Made by a program: the position numbers and the translations under genes. A stretch of 64,000 nucleotides of DNA, taken from NCBI RefSeq assembly GCF_963576545.1, contig NC_083645.1, positions 992,001-1,056,000 of the forward strand, written 5' to 3'. The notes below the pieces were generated by a model. The model saw only the letters and a list, made by a program, of their open reading frames with translations. It searched no databases and was not told the DNA's origin. The DNA is from Limanda limanda (lineage: Eukaryota > Chordata > Actinopteri > Pleuronectiformes > Pleuronectidae). This document shows positions 46,783 to 59,393 of this stretch, in pieces (position 1 is the first letter of the stretch; each line of letters opens with the position of its first letter).

Positions 46783-46960
46783 TCAGGATCATGGTGGCAT
46801 CTGATCATGGATTATAATGGTGTATTGTGGATCCTGATGGTGGATCATAATGGTGGATGCTGATGGTGGATCCTGATCATAGATTGTGATGATGGCATCT
46901 GATCATGGATTATAATGGTGGATTGTCATTGACGGTGGTGGATCCTGATCGTACTGTCCC
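46783..46960 (+). repeat. GATC-rich minisatellite derived from L2 3' UTR
   Basis: Degenerate repeats of 'GGATC(c/a)TGATGGTGGATCATAATGGTGGAT' type. The same phrases, in reverse complement and fewer copies, occur in the L2 3' UTRs at 4930-5190 and 24425-24650. The array therefore looks like an expanded piece of that UTR. Confidence 0.6.
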
Positions 46961-46979
46961 AGTTTTTATTTGTAATTAT

Positions 46980-48880
46980 TGCCCATTATAGGCTCATACG
47001 GTGCATGTACTTCAACATCACGTCAGTGCATTTTTCTCCTTAAAAAGGATAAAAAGCTATAAATAACATTAATATAAAAGCTGAACAAACTTGATTAAAC
47101 CCACGAATCAGACACAAGTGTAAATTTGATGAGTGGAAGTTACCTTTTATCCAATGAGTCAAATGTAACATATTCCTCATGTTGGGCTCCCACTGTCAAG
47201 TATTGTTTCTTGGCCTGCTGGTTAATTTTTCCACCAACAGTCATAGCCAATATGACTGTCATGGTGTACTTGAGAGGGTTACCCCTCTGTCAAGATTTGG
47301 CTTCTTGGTCAGAGACTTTTAAAGAATATAAGTGAAACAAAGCTGAGAGACAAATAAAAAAGTTTAGACATTTAAAGTGAATTCAAATGCACACATCATA
47401 CTAATCCAAGGAACATGAAAGTCCAGGAAATGTTTTAAAACTGTGAAATATCTGTGTTGAAGTTCTGATAAAACCTTACCTGCAGTTGAATTAATAATAT
47501 TAATGCCATGAGTGCACAAGGCTTCTCCTACTCTATTTCTTCCCATTGACTCTAACCTTTATTGACATGCAGCACGATGTGGCGAATCCATGCCAATACC
47601 AGTCCAAGTTTTTCAGTGTGAACCCATTATCACAATGAAAATGGGGCTCTCCTATTTAAATGAGAAAATAATGAGGTGGCATGAAAATGTCAATTTAATA
47701 ATCACATACAACTAAATAAGATTCCCAAATCATCATCATGTTACATCAATGTTTGTTTATGAAAACTTCTCACAGCTGCTAATTTTGCTTTATGACATCA
47801 GACTGACCACAATGAGTTTCCACCACAACATTCCACCTTTTAATTTACTATATTGCTGTATTCATGGAACCTACCCCAAACAATTTAACCTGAACTAAAA
47901 TATGAGACTAGGTTGACCAAGATCAATGCAAATAAAATTATGATCAACTAAATGAATTTTCCCATCAAAATCAGTTTCCCATCAAAAAACCATGAACCTA
48001 CATAGTTCATTTTCAAATCCATACATATTATTTTACATATATCAGGATGGAAACATCAATTATACCTTCAGGCTTGTATATGAACACATTTTACAGTATC
48101 TTTTCAAATTACATTCTGGGCTATTAAAACCATCTGGACATCCGTCAAAATGATTATAGCTTTGATCCATTTGACTATTATGTTGTATTTGCTCGGATCT
48201 TTTCAGATTTTTATCACTGGATCTCCTACCAGGCAAGGGAAATTCTGCCAACAGTTTGTAAGCAGAATACAGCAAATGGAACAGCAATGGCACTTATATA
48301 TCGAAATAAAGTCCAAAATCAACCATAATACAATAAATTATGCTCATTTTACGTGCGTAACATGCTGTTTATAGTTGGTTTCAACAAAGCTGCATGGTTA
48401 GTAATAAACAAGCTGGTTTTGTACTTGACCCAAGGCCATGATTAAGGCTTTTCAAATACACATTTGAAGAATGAATCACAGACTGTGGTGTGAGTTTGAC
48501 AAACGCTTTGCCTCCCCAAAAGAGCTACGAGTTCTCCTTTAACCAAATAAGTTTAAATTTTGAAATCGCATGCTATCCGTGTTGCGTGTGGCTGATTGAT
48601 CCCAAGTGCAGGGTGTTTATTATTTATCATAGATCATGGGCTTCTTTCATTTGTTTTCTTGCTTGTCTATTTTAGTATAGGACTAATTATTGTGACATTT
48701 ATTATTATTTTATTATATTTTCATTTTTTTGGGAGACATAAGAAAAAGAGACGTGAGAGGGTAAATGGTGAGACAAAGGTCTGATTCAAACTTTGGACAT
48801 TGTGCTTACAAGGTATCCCATAGAAAACCTGGTCACTCTTATTTTATTCAACCACCTCCTTCCCTTTACCCATTAATTCA
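46980..48880. other. Intergenic, nothing identified
   Basis: AT-rich sequence. Open frames are short and show no coding pattern. Confidence 0.35.
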
Positions 48881-48884
48881 TCCA

Positions 48885-49017
48885 TCCTCCATCTATTTCT
48901 AAAGCCATTAAACCTTGTGACTTTAAGCAGTGTGTAGTGATGAGGAGAAATAGCAGCCTCTTCCTTTCCTCCACTTCATACCATCCTTTTAACCTTTTTA
49001 TACCCCCCCCCCCCCCC
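48885..49017. repeat. Left arm of a distant inverted repeat
   Basis: About 130 bases match, by eye at roughly 90 %, the reverse complement of 53585-53712. Both copies end at a long C/G homopolymer (C run at 49003-49017; G run at about 53592-53607). Similarity stops at both edges. Confidence 0.75.
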
Positions 49018-49019
49018 AT

Positions 49020-50840
49020 AAATCAATGAAATTTCCTCTCTCTTAACATGCTGTAGTAAAACTGAGGCAAACACTTCATTTTTTACAATTTATACTGTAA
49101 GTAAGAGCTGATGTGCTTCATGTTAACATGTTCCATAGCAACAGTGGACAGGATGAGATTTATAGCATAATGAAGGTCATAAAATATGAGAAACGCTTCT
49201 CCAGTTGAATGTGAGTGAAGTAATTTTTAGGCAAAAAAAGATTTAGAGACATAACAAAAAGGACGATTTAGGTAATCTGGGAATTGTTTTTGAATTTTCA
49301 CTGTTTTACTGATCTGTTTTACAAATTACATCAATACAGTATACCTTTGTGTAATCCTCAACAAATTTCTAACCACAACAGAAGAAAAAATCAAGATATC
49401 TTGCTCAGACACATGACACAGCTTTTAGTGTTTTTTCGGCCCCAACATTTTTTTTGCCTGAATTTGATAATCTTGGACAGGTCACTTTGCAATCTGGGAC
49501 AATTTTATTTGTCTTTAAAATAAGTATTACCAATTGTTAAAAATCCTCATGAAAAAAGAAGAGAAAGCTGGAGAACAAAATGTTAAATATTCTTAGATAT
49601 GTCATTTATTCATACAGACACATCCTCAGTTTCCCCCCAAAAAACATTTCCTAAATATATTAATTTTAAACTTTCTACTTAAGGTGTATCAAATTTCGAT
49701 GCAATGTTCATTCTTTAATTCACCGTTCTATTTGGGCTACTCAGGGAACAAACAGTCCTAACAGGTGAGAGACCATCATCATAGATCACCCCATTCTTGT
49801 AGACAAGGACAGACTGTATTTAACATTGACTCCTGTCTGACAACTGCAGATAATATGCTACATCTCTTTAGTTTATAATTTTATTTAAGGGGGTCCCTAA
49901 ATGTATATCTACTCATTTGGAGAATTTAAGTGACTGTCCCAGATTAACCAAAGCATGGTGTCCCACATTAACAGTCATGATTGATAAAGCGGCACAACTG
50001 ACACTTTTAAGGAATAATTAAACAAACTAAAACACATTTAAAAAAACTCAGTGCATAGTTTGTTGCTTGAATACATGGCAGACATAATTTGTGTACTAGT
50101 TAGCCCAAATTCACCCTATTAGTAAAGGTAAGTTAGCAGACTAAATGTTGACAATAACATACACATTTTCCACACATTTTTATCTTGATTGCTATTATAT
50201 CAATAATTAATTAAGCAGCTTGGGGGTTCTAAATAATAAACATTGCCTTATTACTCTTGATTGTTTACTTGATCAAAGTTCTTATTATTTGCTTGAAAGA
50301 ATGCATAAACTGATATTTATCATACAAAAATCTAACAACATGAAAAATGATCAAAATAACCTTACAGTTATATTTCACTGCAGTCTACACATAAACATTT
50401 AAATGTCCATCAACAGTGCATGGAATTTTGTAGCCTCACCATCAAGGTTAAGTTTTCATTTGCATTTGTTTGTTTGCAGGATTAAATAAAATGTATTAAA
50501 TAAGTTACATTCGGATCTGGATCAGGTGGCAGATTACAGATTTATTTGATACTTTCTTTAACTTTGTGGCTTTTTTTCTCAAGGATCTAATTGATGGATT
50601 TTGGGGGGAAAATGGAATATCTAGGGGACTGATACCTACCACATGGTGGTCATTTAATCCTGCTCTGTGGAGCATTCTAAACAAACAAATTAATTTCTTA
50701 CTGTTAATGATGTTGACGATATCATTGCTTATTCACACATCTATGTGATAAGAAAATAATATCAGTGCCATGTGAAGTGCTACGCTGTAATAACATTCAA
50801 TATTATTGACTATTGCACATTTGATCTAACTCCTGAATAA
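49020..50840. other. Intergenic, nothing identified
   Basis: AT-rich, no recognised repeat family, RNA or exon. Confidence 0.35.
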
Positions 50841-50845
50841 CTGAT

Positions 50846-51010
50846 GACTGTGGCTCAGGAGGCTGAACAGAACTTTGGTGGTTTGATCCCTCCTCCAGAC
50901 TGCATGTCAAAGTGTCCTTGGAAACATTTGGTTGCAGGACACTGAAACCAAAATTGCCTCTGCCAGTGTGTGAATGGGATGTATGCGTGATAGAAAAGTG
51001 CTATAGATAT
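50846..51010 (+). mobile_element. tRNA-derived SINE, + strand
   Basis: Starts with the tRNA-like TGGCTCAGGAGGCTGAACAG and B-box-like GGTTTGATCCC, then AAGTGTCCTTGGAAACAT, and ends GTGCTATAGATATACATA. It is the same family as 268-532, in the opposite orientation, with a shortened head. Confidence 0.7.
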
Positions 51011-52280
51011 ACATATACAGTATTTAACAATGTGGCATGTCAACAAAGTGGTGTGCATGCACTGATAAGCAAACAGAGGATTACATCAAACCTATTTTCT
51101 TTATGATTAACAATGGGAATAGAAATAAGACCAATTCCACAATGATTGAAACTGATATGCCTGTATATACACATACACATATAGACCCCCCACCAGACAC
51201 TCTGCACTTTTCAGGCGGTGACCAACTCAGTCATAACATCCATTCAAGTCAGCTAACACCTGTCAGTGCACAGTTCAGTGCGAGTGCATTTTCCAAATTT
51301 TCTTCTGTTTCGATAAAAGTGATGATCGGAAAGTAGTGGGTATTATCGAAGTCATCTGAACATGATCTCAAAGAATTAGAGTGTTGCACTTAAAATCTTT
51401 AATTACATTAAGTAATTTACCTTTTCTACATTAGAGAAAATAACGCAGACGCCAAAATAAAGATTAAGTGTAAATTGTAGATGTGAGCAGGATTCTTGAT
51501 CATAATGAGTTGTTGACCTCATGCAGATGGTCTTGTTGTCACCACCCAATGTTCCTCTCTATGACCCTGTGACCTTTACAATTTCTTTATCACCCATTTT
51601 TTTCCCGCTCTCAGTATGATGTCATGTCTCATTGCCTCCCCCATCCCATGGGACTATAACCAATCAGGCAAAGTGCTGAACCTCTTAATTCTTGAACCCT
51701 CCCTCAAGCTCCTGACCTGTCACCTAACCATTATCTGCCCAGCGATACTTACCACTGACACCTTCAGTTTGTGTGTGTGTGTGAGGGACAAAAATTGTGT
51801 CCCCATGGATTGATTTTTAAGTCCCCATCGTAATATAACCAAGTCCCCCACTCACAAACATGCATTCTTTTGTTCTTAAAGGGGAACTGTGAAAGTCTTT
51901 TCCTTTTATTCCTGGCCTAATCTGTGTAACAAAATGTGTCATTGGCAAGTTCCTTCCTCCACCTGCCCCTTTCCAGTGGTTTGCTTCTTTGTCAGCAGGA
52001 TAACACAAAACTACATAACTAATTTCTACCAAACCTAGTGGAAGCATGGGACATGGGCCAAGAAAGATGCCATTAACTTTTGGCAGGGATCCAGAGAAAG
52101 GGGTGGATCCAGGATTTTTCTTATCACTTTCCTTAACATTGCAAGATAGAGCTTTTTATTAGATTTCCGTGATATCCCAGAGGATAATGCATGGAATAAA
52201 ATCAAGCATATTTAGGGGACTATCGATGAGGGTGCCGCTTGATTTAAATTAAGGGGACCGTATGAGAAGGAGGTATGGTA

Positions 52281-52511
52281 GATGGTCTGTATTTATATAG
52301 TTCTATATATCATATAGTTTTTCCATTTACACATTTATACCCACATTTATAGAGTGAATCTATGTGCAGCACTTTGTCTATCACACATCACTCACAAACT
52401 GCTAGCACTGGTTTAGTGTCTTGCCAAAGGACTTCAGACTGGGACTTCAGACTGGGATTGGACTGCTGACCCTATGGTTAGTGGACAACCCATACCTCCT
52501 GAGCCACAGCC
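52281..52511 (-). mobile_element. tRNA-derived SINE
   Basis: Same family as 268-532 (ATTTATATAGTTCTATA tail at left, GGACAACCCATACCTCCTGAGCCACAGCC head at right). It contains a local tandem duplication of 'ggacttcagactgg' near 52430-52458. Confidence 0.7.
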
Positions 52512-53584
52512 AACACAGTATGAGCTCTACCGAGTGAGTGCCATTCTAGTTCAGTAATGCAAATCATTCAAAGCCAGACAAATACTGGTGCAGCAGAGAG
52601 ACATAGTCATTTTTATTGCTTATGTAACTGTAAAGAAAATATAAAGCAAAATGTGTTAAAGCAGTAAAGTAGTCTGCCTTGATTTACAAAGTAATATGAT
52701 TGATTCTGACAATACCCGTTGTCCACAGCCCCTTTACACTCTTTTATAGGCTTTTCCTTCTGGTTATTAAACTAAATAAACATTAATTAACCTACAAACA
52801 GGGAATTATGTGACATGTACTTTAACATGAGGTAAAGAACAGAGTTGGTGTTGAAAAAGATCACATATGTGGCTTCAAACTTTTCAGATTTAATTAGAGG
52901 TCTTCTGCAACCAATTGACTTTGTCTGTACATTAACCGACTATTCAGATACCTTCAGCCATTATCTTTCTTCTAAAAAGCACCAGGCAACATACATGCTT
53001 TTCTATGGCCTCTCTCAGGGAGTGGCCAATTCAGTCCCCAGAGTGTCCAAAATAAGCATTCTCTGTCTTCTCCTCAGGACACACACACACACACAGAGAG
53101 ACACATCGAGCGAGTGGAAATGCTGCTACTGTAACAAATTGTTATCTGAGTACGTTAATTTACATTGAATTCTTGTAAATTACCCTGGCAACCCCCCCCC
53201 CCCGGCAACCCCTCCCCCCATATCTCTACATTCTCTCCAAACTTCAGGAATACTGTTTATTTTACTGACATGATAACTTTGCCATTGTGTTCGTTAAAGT
53301 TGCTGCTTTAGAACAGTCGCTGGTCTGTCAGTCAGACAGATGGCACAAAGGCGGAATAGAGAGAGAGAGAGTAAGTAAGGTAGGGAGAAAAATAGGTTAT
53401 TAATTAATGAAAAGGTTTATCTTTACAGTCTTGTCTGTCATAGGAACAAGGCTTTGCTGCACAGAATAAAAAATAGTAAAAACAAGATGTTAGGTGCTGA
53501 AGTCGGCTGACAATAGACAGAATACAAATATGACACAATGATTTTATAAATATGCTCATTAGCACATTGTATAAACTAGCGTCA

Positions 53585-53712
53585 TTTAGCGGGTGGGGGG
53601 GGGGGTTAAAAGGATGGTATGAAGTGGAGGAAAGAAATAGGCTGCTATCACTCCTCATCACTACACACTGCTTAAAGTCACACAAGGTTTAATGGCTTTA
53701 GAAATAGATGAA
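53585..53712. repeat. Right arm of a distant inverted repeat
   Basis: Partner of 48885-49017, in opposite orientation, 4.6 kb away. It begins with a G-rich run and contains 'aaaaggatggtatgaagtggagg'. Confidence 0.75.
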
Positions 53713-54081
53713 TCTTTTGAATGTACTTGTTCTACGACCATTTTCTAAATCCTCAAATTTGCATATTGACCATACATGGTACCAACATATACTAGGTTTT
53801 ATTGCATTTCTATGACCTTTTCACCTGCAGGTATACCATGGAATGACATCACAAATATACTTATTAGCCAATGACATCATCTGGCAACATCAAACAACTT
53901 TTCAAGCTGGCTTCAGTCACTTTCCATTGAAAGTTGCTGGAAACACTGGACACTGAAAAATGAAGACGTGAGAAACCATGATGAGTATTGAAGATGAGGT
54001 CTTTTACTTACATATTTTAATTTATATCTAACCTTCTGGCCATTTTCATAGATAAAACCTCAAATACCTCAAACCTCATTC

Positions 54082-54650
54082 TGTCAGGCCGGGCGAAAGG
54101 CAGGACTCAGACGCAGAGCGGATGTGTTAGGAGAATGTTTTATTTACACCTCCACACAGAGTAAACTATGGTACAAAAATAAAGTCGCTCCAAAAAGGAG
54201 GAAAACGCTATCTTAATACTGCAATACAAAAATAACAATTAAACAAAAGCGCTCCAAAGGGAGGAAAAACAAAGCTTCATTCTATAAACCTAACTAAGAC
54301 TAAACACTGAAACAAAAAAGGCTACAAAGAATAATCACTCAACTGAGGTAAAACTATAAGCACGAGGCTAAGCAAAACTAAGACTATGACTCTTGTATCT
54401 ATGGCACGGGCTGGAATTACGACAAAAGACGACACACTGGCACAAGACAAAGGGAGACGCAGACTATATGAACACATGGGGGAAAAGGGAACAGGTGGAC
54501 ACAATCAGGAATCAGGGGAGACGATCAGACCGGTGACACATGAGGAAGGGCAAGTGACCTGAAACGAGAGGAGAGTTACTTTTCAAAATAAAACCGGAAA
54601 TGACGAGACAAAAAACACAAAACAAGACATGATCTCACCGCGGTGTGACA
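54082..54650 (-). mobile_element. 3' LTR of a Ty3/Gypsy chromovirus
   Basis: On the minus strand the LTR starts TGTCACACC and ends GGCCTGACA. It has a TATA-like CATATAGTC, an AATAAAAC signal close to its end and a preceding purine tract (AAGGGGGGGGTCTC), which is the plus-strand primer site. Length is 569 bp. Only this one LTR is present. Confidence 0.8.
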
Positions 54651-56437
54651 GAGACCCCCCCCTTGGACCGACATCCTGACGGTCCAGGTTGCTCCGGGTG
54701 ATCGCGGTAGAAGTCCTCAATGAGGGTTTGGTCCACTATGTGTCGGGATGGAACCCACAGCCTCTCTTCAGGACCATAACCCTCCCAGTCTACCAAAAAC
54801 TGCTTTCCCCGGCCCCGGCTCCGTACAGCCAGCAGCTGCTTGACTTTATAGACCGGACCACCGTCCACCATTTCAGGAAGCGGAGGGGGTTTGACTGCTG
54901 GAACGAGGGGGCTGTCTTTCACGGGCTTGACCTGGCTGACGTGGAAGGTGGGGTGGACGCGCAGGGATCGGGGCAGGCGAAGGCGTACAGCAGCAGGACT
55001 GATGATTTGTGAGATGGGGAAGGGGCCCACAAACCGAGGTGCTAGCTTCTTCGATGGCACTTTGAGGTTCAGGTCTTTGGCAGAGAGCCACACTCTCTGG
55101 CCGGGCTGGTAGTCCGGCGCCGGTCTCCTTCTGCGGTCGGCCGCTCTTTTCATCCGATCTCCTTGTCTGATGAGCACCTGCCTTGCGGCTGCCCAGATGC
55201 GGTGGCAGCGGCGGAATAAGGCATGGGCAGAGGGAACTGAAACCTCCGGCTCATTGTCTGCGAAGAGAGGGGGCTCGTAGCCAAACACACATTTAAAAGG
55301 GGTGAATCCTGTGGCAGATGTGGGGAGTGTGTTGTGTGCATACTCCACCCAGACCAGGCGTTTGCTCCATGTAGCGGGGTTCTGTGACACAAGACACCGG
55401 AGGCCGGTCTCCAGCTGCTGGTTGAGCCGCTCGGTCTGGCCGTTAGCCTCTGGATGGTATCCCGACGTCAGGCTTACTTTGGCTCCGATGAGCTTACAGA
55501 ACTCCTTCCAGAATCTGGAGGCAAACTGGGGCCCTCGGTCGGAAACAATGTCTCTTGGAAAACCATGGATTTTGAATACGTGGTTGAGCATGATTTCTGC
55601 TGTTTCACTGGCTGATGGGAGTTTAGGTAAGGCAATAAATCTAACCATCTTGGAAAAACGGTCCACCACGGTCAGGACCGTGGTGTTACCTTGAGAGGTT
55701 GGGAGCCCCGTGACGAAATCCAGGGAGATGTCTGACCAAGGCCGAGAGGGGATGGGAAGTGGATGGAGCAGTCCCATACGAGATCCGGTGGAGGATTTAT
55801 TGCGGGCGCAGACCGAGCAAGCCTCGACGTACTCCCTGACTTCCGGCTCCATAGATGGCCACCAGAACCTCTGGGAGATGGCGAACATAGTCCGCCTGAC
55901 TCCCGGATGACAGAAAAGCGGCGAGGTGTGAGCCCAGTGGATCACCTGTGAGCGCAGATCGGCCGGAACATACAGCTTATTTTCAGGGCACCCACTAGGT
56001 GGCAGGGCTACACCGTTGGCCAGCTTCACCACCCTTTCTATTTGCCAAGTTACCGCTCCAACCACACAGGACAGTGGGAGGAGGGGTTCAGGCACCTTGG
56101 CAACAGGCTCGGGGTCAAAGAGTCAAGACAGAATATCCGGCTTGACGTTCCGGGACCCCGGCCTGTAAGAGAGGGAAAAAGAAAAGCGGTTAAAAAACAG
56201 CGCCCACCTGGCCTGGCGAGAATTAAGTCACTTAGCTTGACGTATGTACTCCAAGTTCTTGTGATCCGTCCACACTAGAAACGGCTGGCTGGCCCCCTCT
56301 AACCAATGACGCCACTCTTCTAACGCCACCTTGACTGCGAGCAGTTCCCTGTTTCCGACATCATAATTTCGTTCAGCCTTAGACAGCCGCCGGGACAAAT
56401 AAGCACATGAGTGCTCGGACTGAATGAAAATCCTCAC
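54635..56437 (-). pseudogene. Ty3/Gypsy chromovirus pol: RNase H end, integrase, chromodomain
   Basis: One minus-strand frame runs from 56437 to 54635, interrupted only by TGA codons at 56228-56230 and 56123-56125. From 56437: the RNase H end ([28 protein letters not shown]). From 56095, 486 residues are open: a zinc-binding part with His near 55 and 63 and Cys 93 and 96; the integrase core with Asp126, Asp186 and Glu222, exactly the DD35E spacing; and at about 415-466 a chromodomain (YKVKQLLAVR, FLVDWEGYGPEERLWVP) that directs insertion to marked chromatin in this clade. The last codons overlap the LTR by about 16 bases. Reverse transcriptase, protease, gag and the 5' LTR are missing because the element is cut at about 56437. 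It is an inactive retrotransposon copy. Confidence 0.9.
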
Positions 56438-56659
56438 ACAGCGTCACAGCGCTCCTCCCGTCACACACGGCTCTGCTCACTCACTCACAGAACAGCTCTC
56501 TGTCTCTCAGTCACTCAGGTTCACTGCGCATCGGGACTGTTCCATAGGCTCAGTCAAGGAAGCAGAAATTATTTGTTCATTTCCCGACTGGGTCTTCGGG
56601 TACGAGTCTTTGGAAAATTTTTCACGAGACCTGCATTGGCTCAGTAGAGGAGCGCTGGA

Positions 56660-57025
56660 GATGCGAGGGACGTTCATTGTCTCCCGGAGAAATGAACACT
56701 CTGTGTTTTTAGTATAGAAAGACGTGAATTATATTTGTTCACAAGTCATAATGACTGGTTTTGTTATTTTCACTTTACATTTACACTTACTTTACAGTAA
56801 AGTAAACCTCTATTAAATACAGTAAAACATGACAGTTTGTTTGGTTTGAAATTGTCATCTATTGTCACACTGGCATTTAATTATCACGGCAAACAATTAC
56901 ACTGCACTAAACTTTAAGTGTTAATGTAAAGTGAAAATAACAAAACCAGTCTGTATGACACGTCTTTCTATACTAAAAACACAGAGAGTTCATTTCTCCG
57001 GGAGACAGTGAACGTCCCTCGCATC
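56660..57025. repeat. Fold-back (inverted) repeat
   Basis: The arms 56660-56800 and about 56900-57025 are reverse complements over roughly 125-140 bases with few mismatches (shared phrases 'gatgcgagggacgttca', 'ctcccggagaaatgaac', 'tttttagtatagaaagac', 'ggttttgttattttcac'). The loop is about 100 bases. It lies just beyond the truncation of the chromovirus and before a segment ending in CACTCATCCCTAG near 57260, which may be a hAT-type terminus. Confidence 0.8.
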
Positions 57026-57028
57026 TCA

Positions 57029-57062
57029 CTCACACACACACCAACACACACACACACACACA
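57029..57062. repeat. (CA)n microsatellite, short
   Basis: Interrupted CA tract next to the fold-back repeat. Confidence 0.85.
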
Positions 57063-57264
57063 CCTGGTGTGGAAATAAATTTAAAAAAAATAAAAATAAA
57101 AAAATCCTAAAAAAATGTCAAAGTTAAAAAAGAAAGTTAGGTTGAACCAGCCCACTTCCGGTTTAAACCACACCCACTTCCGGGTTAGGCCCCGCCCACT
57201 CCGAGTACGGATAATTCATATGGTTAACAGATACAGATAATGCTGTACTCACTCATCCCTAGTA

Positions 57265-58840
57265 TTCAGCATACTAAAGAGAGCTTTTCAGCTATTGTTC
57301 ATAGTATTTATAATCTATACCAACCTCTTTATTCAACATATGATCAACTTCTTCAAGTTTCAATTACCAGTTACCTCACAAGAAAGAACGAGGTTGGCAG
57401 GTCGTCCCTGCAGTCCAACTGACTTGTCTTATTTCACCTTTTGTCCATGATATATTTGTATTTTTAAGTGCTTTGCTTATTTTTACTCTTAAAACTTCAG
57501 TGAGACTATTGTGCTTGTCTCTTGGCCTGACACAAAACACTTATCACCTGCACACTCACTTCCCTCTTGGGAGCACTAATGGAACATAATCACTTAGGGA
57601 GTAGTTATTCTACCACATTCAAACAAATATTATCATAGATTACTTGACTGGTGACTGCTGTATAATTTCTAATGAAAAGAATATCAAAGCAAGAATTATG
57701 CCTAATTTTCAATAATCTCAATGCCAACCGACATCACAGCTCAATTAAAAAAAACAAAAAACTCAATAGGAGCCCAGGCCTTATTTTGCCCTATAGGATG
57801 ATGCCTGTAAGGATAATGTTTGGTCAGGTGCTAAGATGGACAGTGAGTGTGTTTTTGTTTGCTGTCCTTCTATTGATCCCTTTGTCACAGGTTTCCAGAA
57901 ATGGGAGTACAAAATTTGCAGTGTTGGTTCAATGCAAAACTATAATCCAAAATGTATCTGAAGTCAATATCAATGGTCTGAGTTGATGAGATTCTCTGTA
58001 TAACAACAATGGAACTCAGTAGAGCTCTGCAGAGGCCAAACCCTATGTTGCAATGTTAAAGAAAAACAAAAAACAAACATCCTGCCTGCCCCTAAATCCA
58101 CATTTGCACAAATATATAATAGGTTCTTCACAGGTCCGGGCCCCAACATCCCACCAAGTTTGGTGAACATCTGTCAGTTGCCCTATTAATGGTCAGTATG
58201 AACAGAATGACTGAAATCAGCAAGCAAACTTGTTTTAATATTGATATGGGCACCAGGATTTAGTTTGAAGGTTGTATTGTGAAGGCCTGTCCTGTAAAGC
58301 TGGAAGAATAGCAAAACGATCTCTGCGTTGATAGTTGTTAAGGTAAAAAGATGAACTTCGCCAAAAACTTAAAGTCCAGTAATGCCCATTGTAAAATAAT
58401 AACCAAGCATAGCATACAAGCAGCATGCATATCAGTTAGCTGCATGCATATCATTTTGGCTTTATGTTTAAGTGTACTTAGTTGTTTGTTCAATTTATAT
58501 TGATGTTTGAATACTGTGCATTCATTCATTTGCGTACACTTTAAAAAACATATTTACTTGATTCGTTGGATTGAAGTTGCCAGAAGTATTTGCATATTTG
58601 TATAACTTCTTGTTCTTTTTGTGGTTTGAAGGTTTTCAACCTGATGAACCAACCAGCAAACAACTAACAAATAAGGAAAAATAAAGATTGAGCTGTGTTG
58701 GAAAGAGTTGTCCCATGCGTCCTTTGGGGTTCATGTACCAGGCCATTGCAAGTAAGGCAAGAGTTGAAGAAAAAAACCTAGGAACTTGACAATAGTAACT
58801 TCCAATCCAATACGGTCTTGTTGATGTAATAAACATCTCT
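57265..58840. other. Intergenic, nothing identified
   Basis: No exon-like or transposon-like sequence. A short direct repeat of 'gcatgcatatca' lies at 58423-58453. Confidence 0.35.
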
Positions 58841-59160
58841 CTATGAGTGTGTGTGTGTGTGTGTGCTTGTGCATAATAAGTTGTTGAAAATCCCCAGTTA
58901 TGAGTCACTCTGCGAGGTTATGGCCATACACCTTTCAACAAGCTGCTTTCTCCTGCTGTAACACTCATGTCTTTACATCACTCCCTTTTCTCTGCTTATA
59001 ATTCATTTATAGCTCAGTCCCCTTTATTAAATCTCTCCCTCTGTTAAGTCTCTTTCTCTCTCTCTCATTGGTCCCTGCTGGCAGTGAGCTCTAATGAGAA
59101 AACACAGGGGACCAACAGAATAATTAGGTTAACGTAGATTTGCATGTCCCCCTTCTCTCA

Positions 59161-59225
59161 CTCACAAACACACACACATAGGTAATGCACACACACAAAC
59201 ACACATCGCACATGGACACACACTA
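59161..59225. repeat. Interrupted CA-rich tract
   Basis: CA/CAAACA-rich low-complexity sequence. Confidence 0.8.
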
Positions 59226-59331
59226 CATAAATATGATTATGGTGAAGGGGGGAGAGTTGGAGTCTATATGTGCGTCTGTGTTGGTGCGTTGTACACGTGC
59301 GTTGTTCATGTCTGTGTGCATTTGTTCATAT

Positions 59332-59355
59332 ATGTGTGTGTGTGTGTGTGTATGT

Positions 59356-59392
<37 letters not shown>
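59332..59392. repeat. (TG)n microsatellite
   Basis: About 30 TG dinucleotides with two interruptions. Confidence 0.95.

Positions 59393-59393
<1 letters not shown>

Noticed and set aside
54689..55694. Plus-strand frames of 107 and 130 codons
   Set aside because: Antisense of the chromovirus integrase frame.
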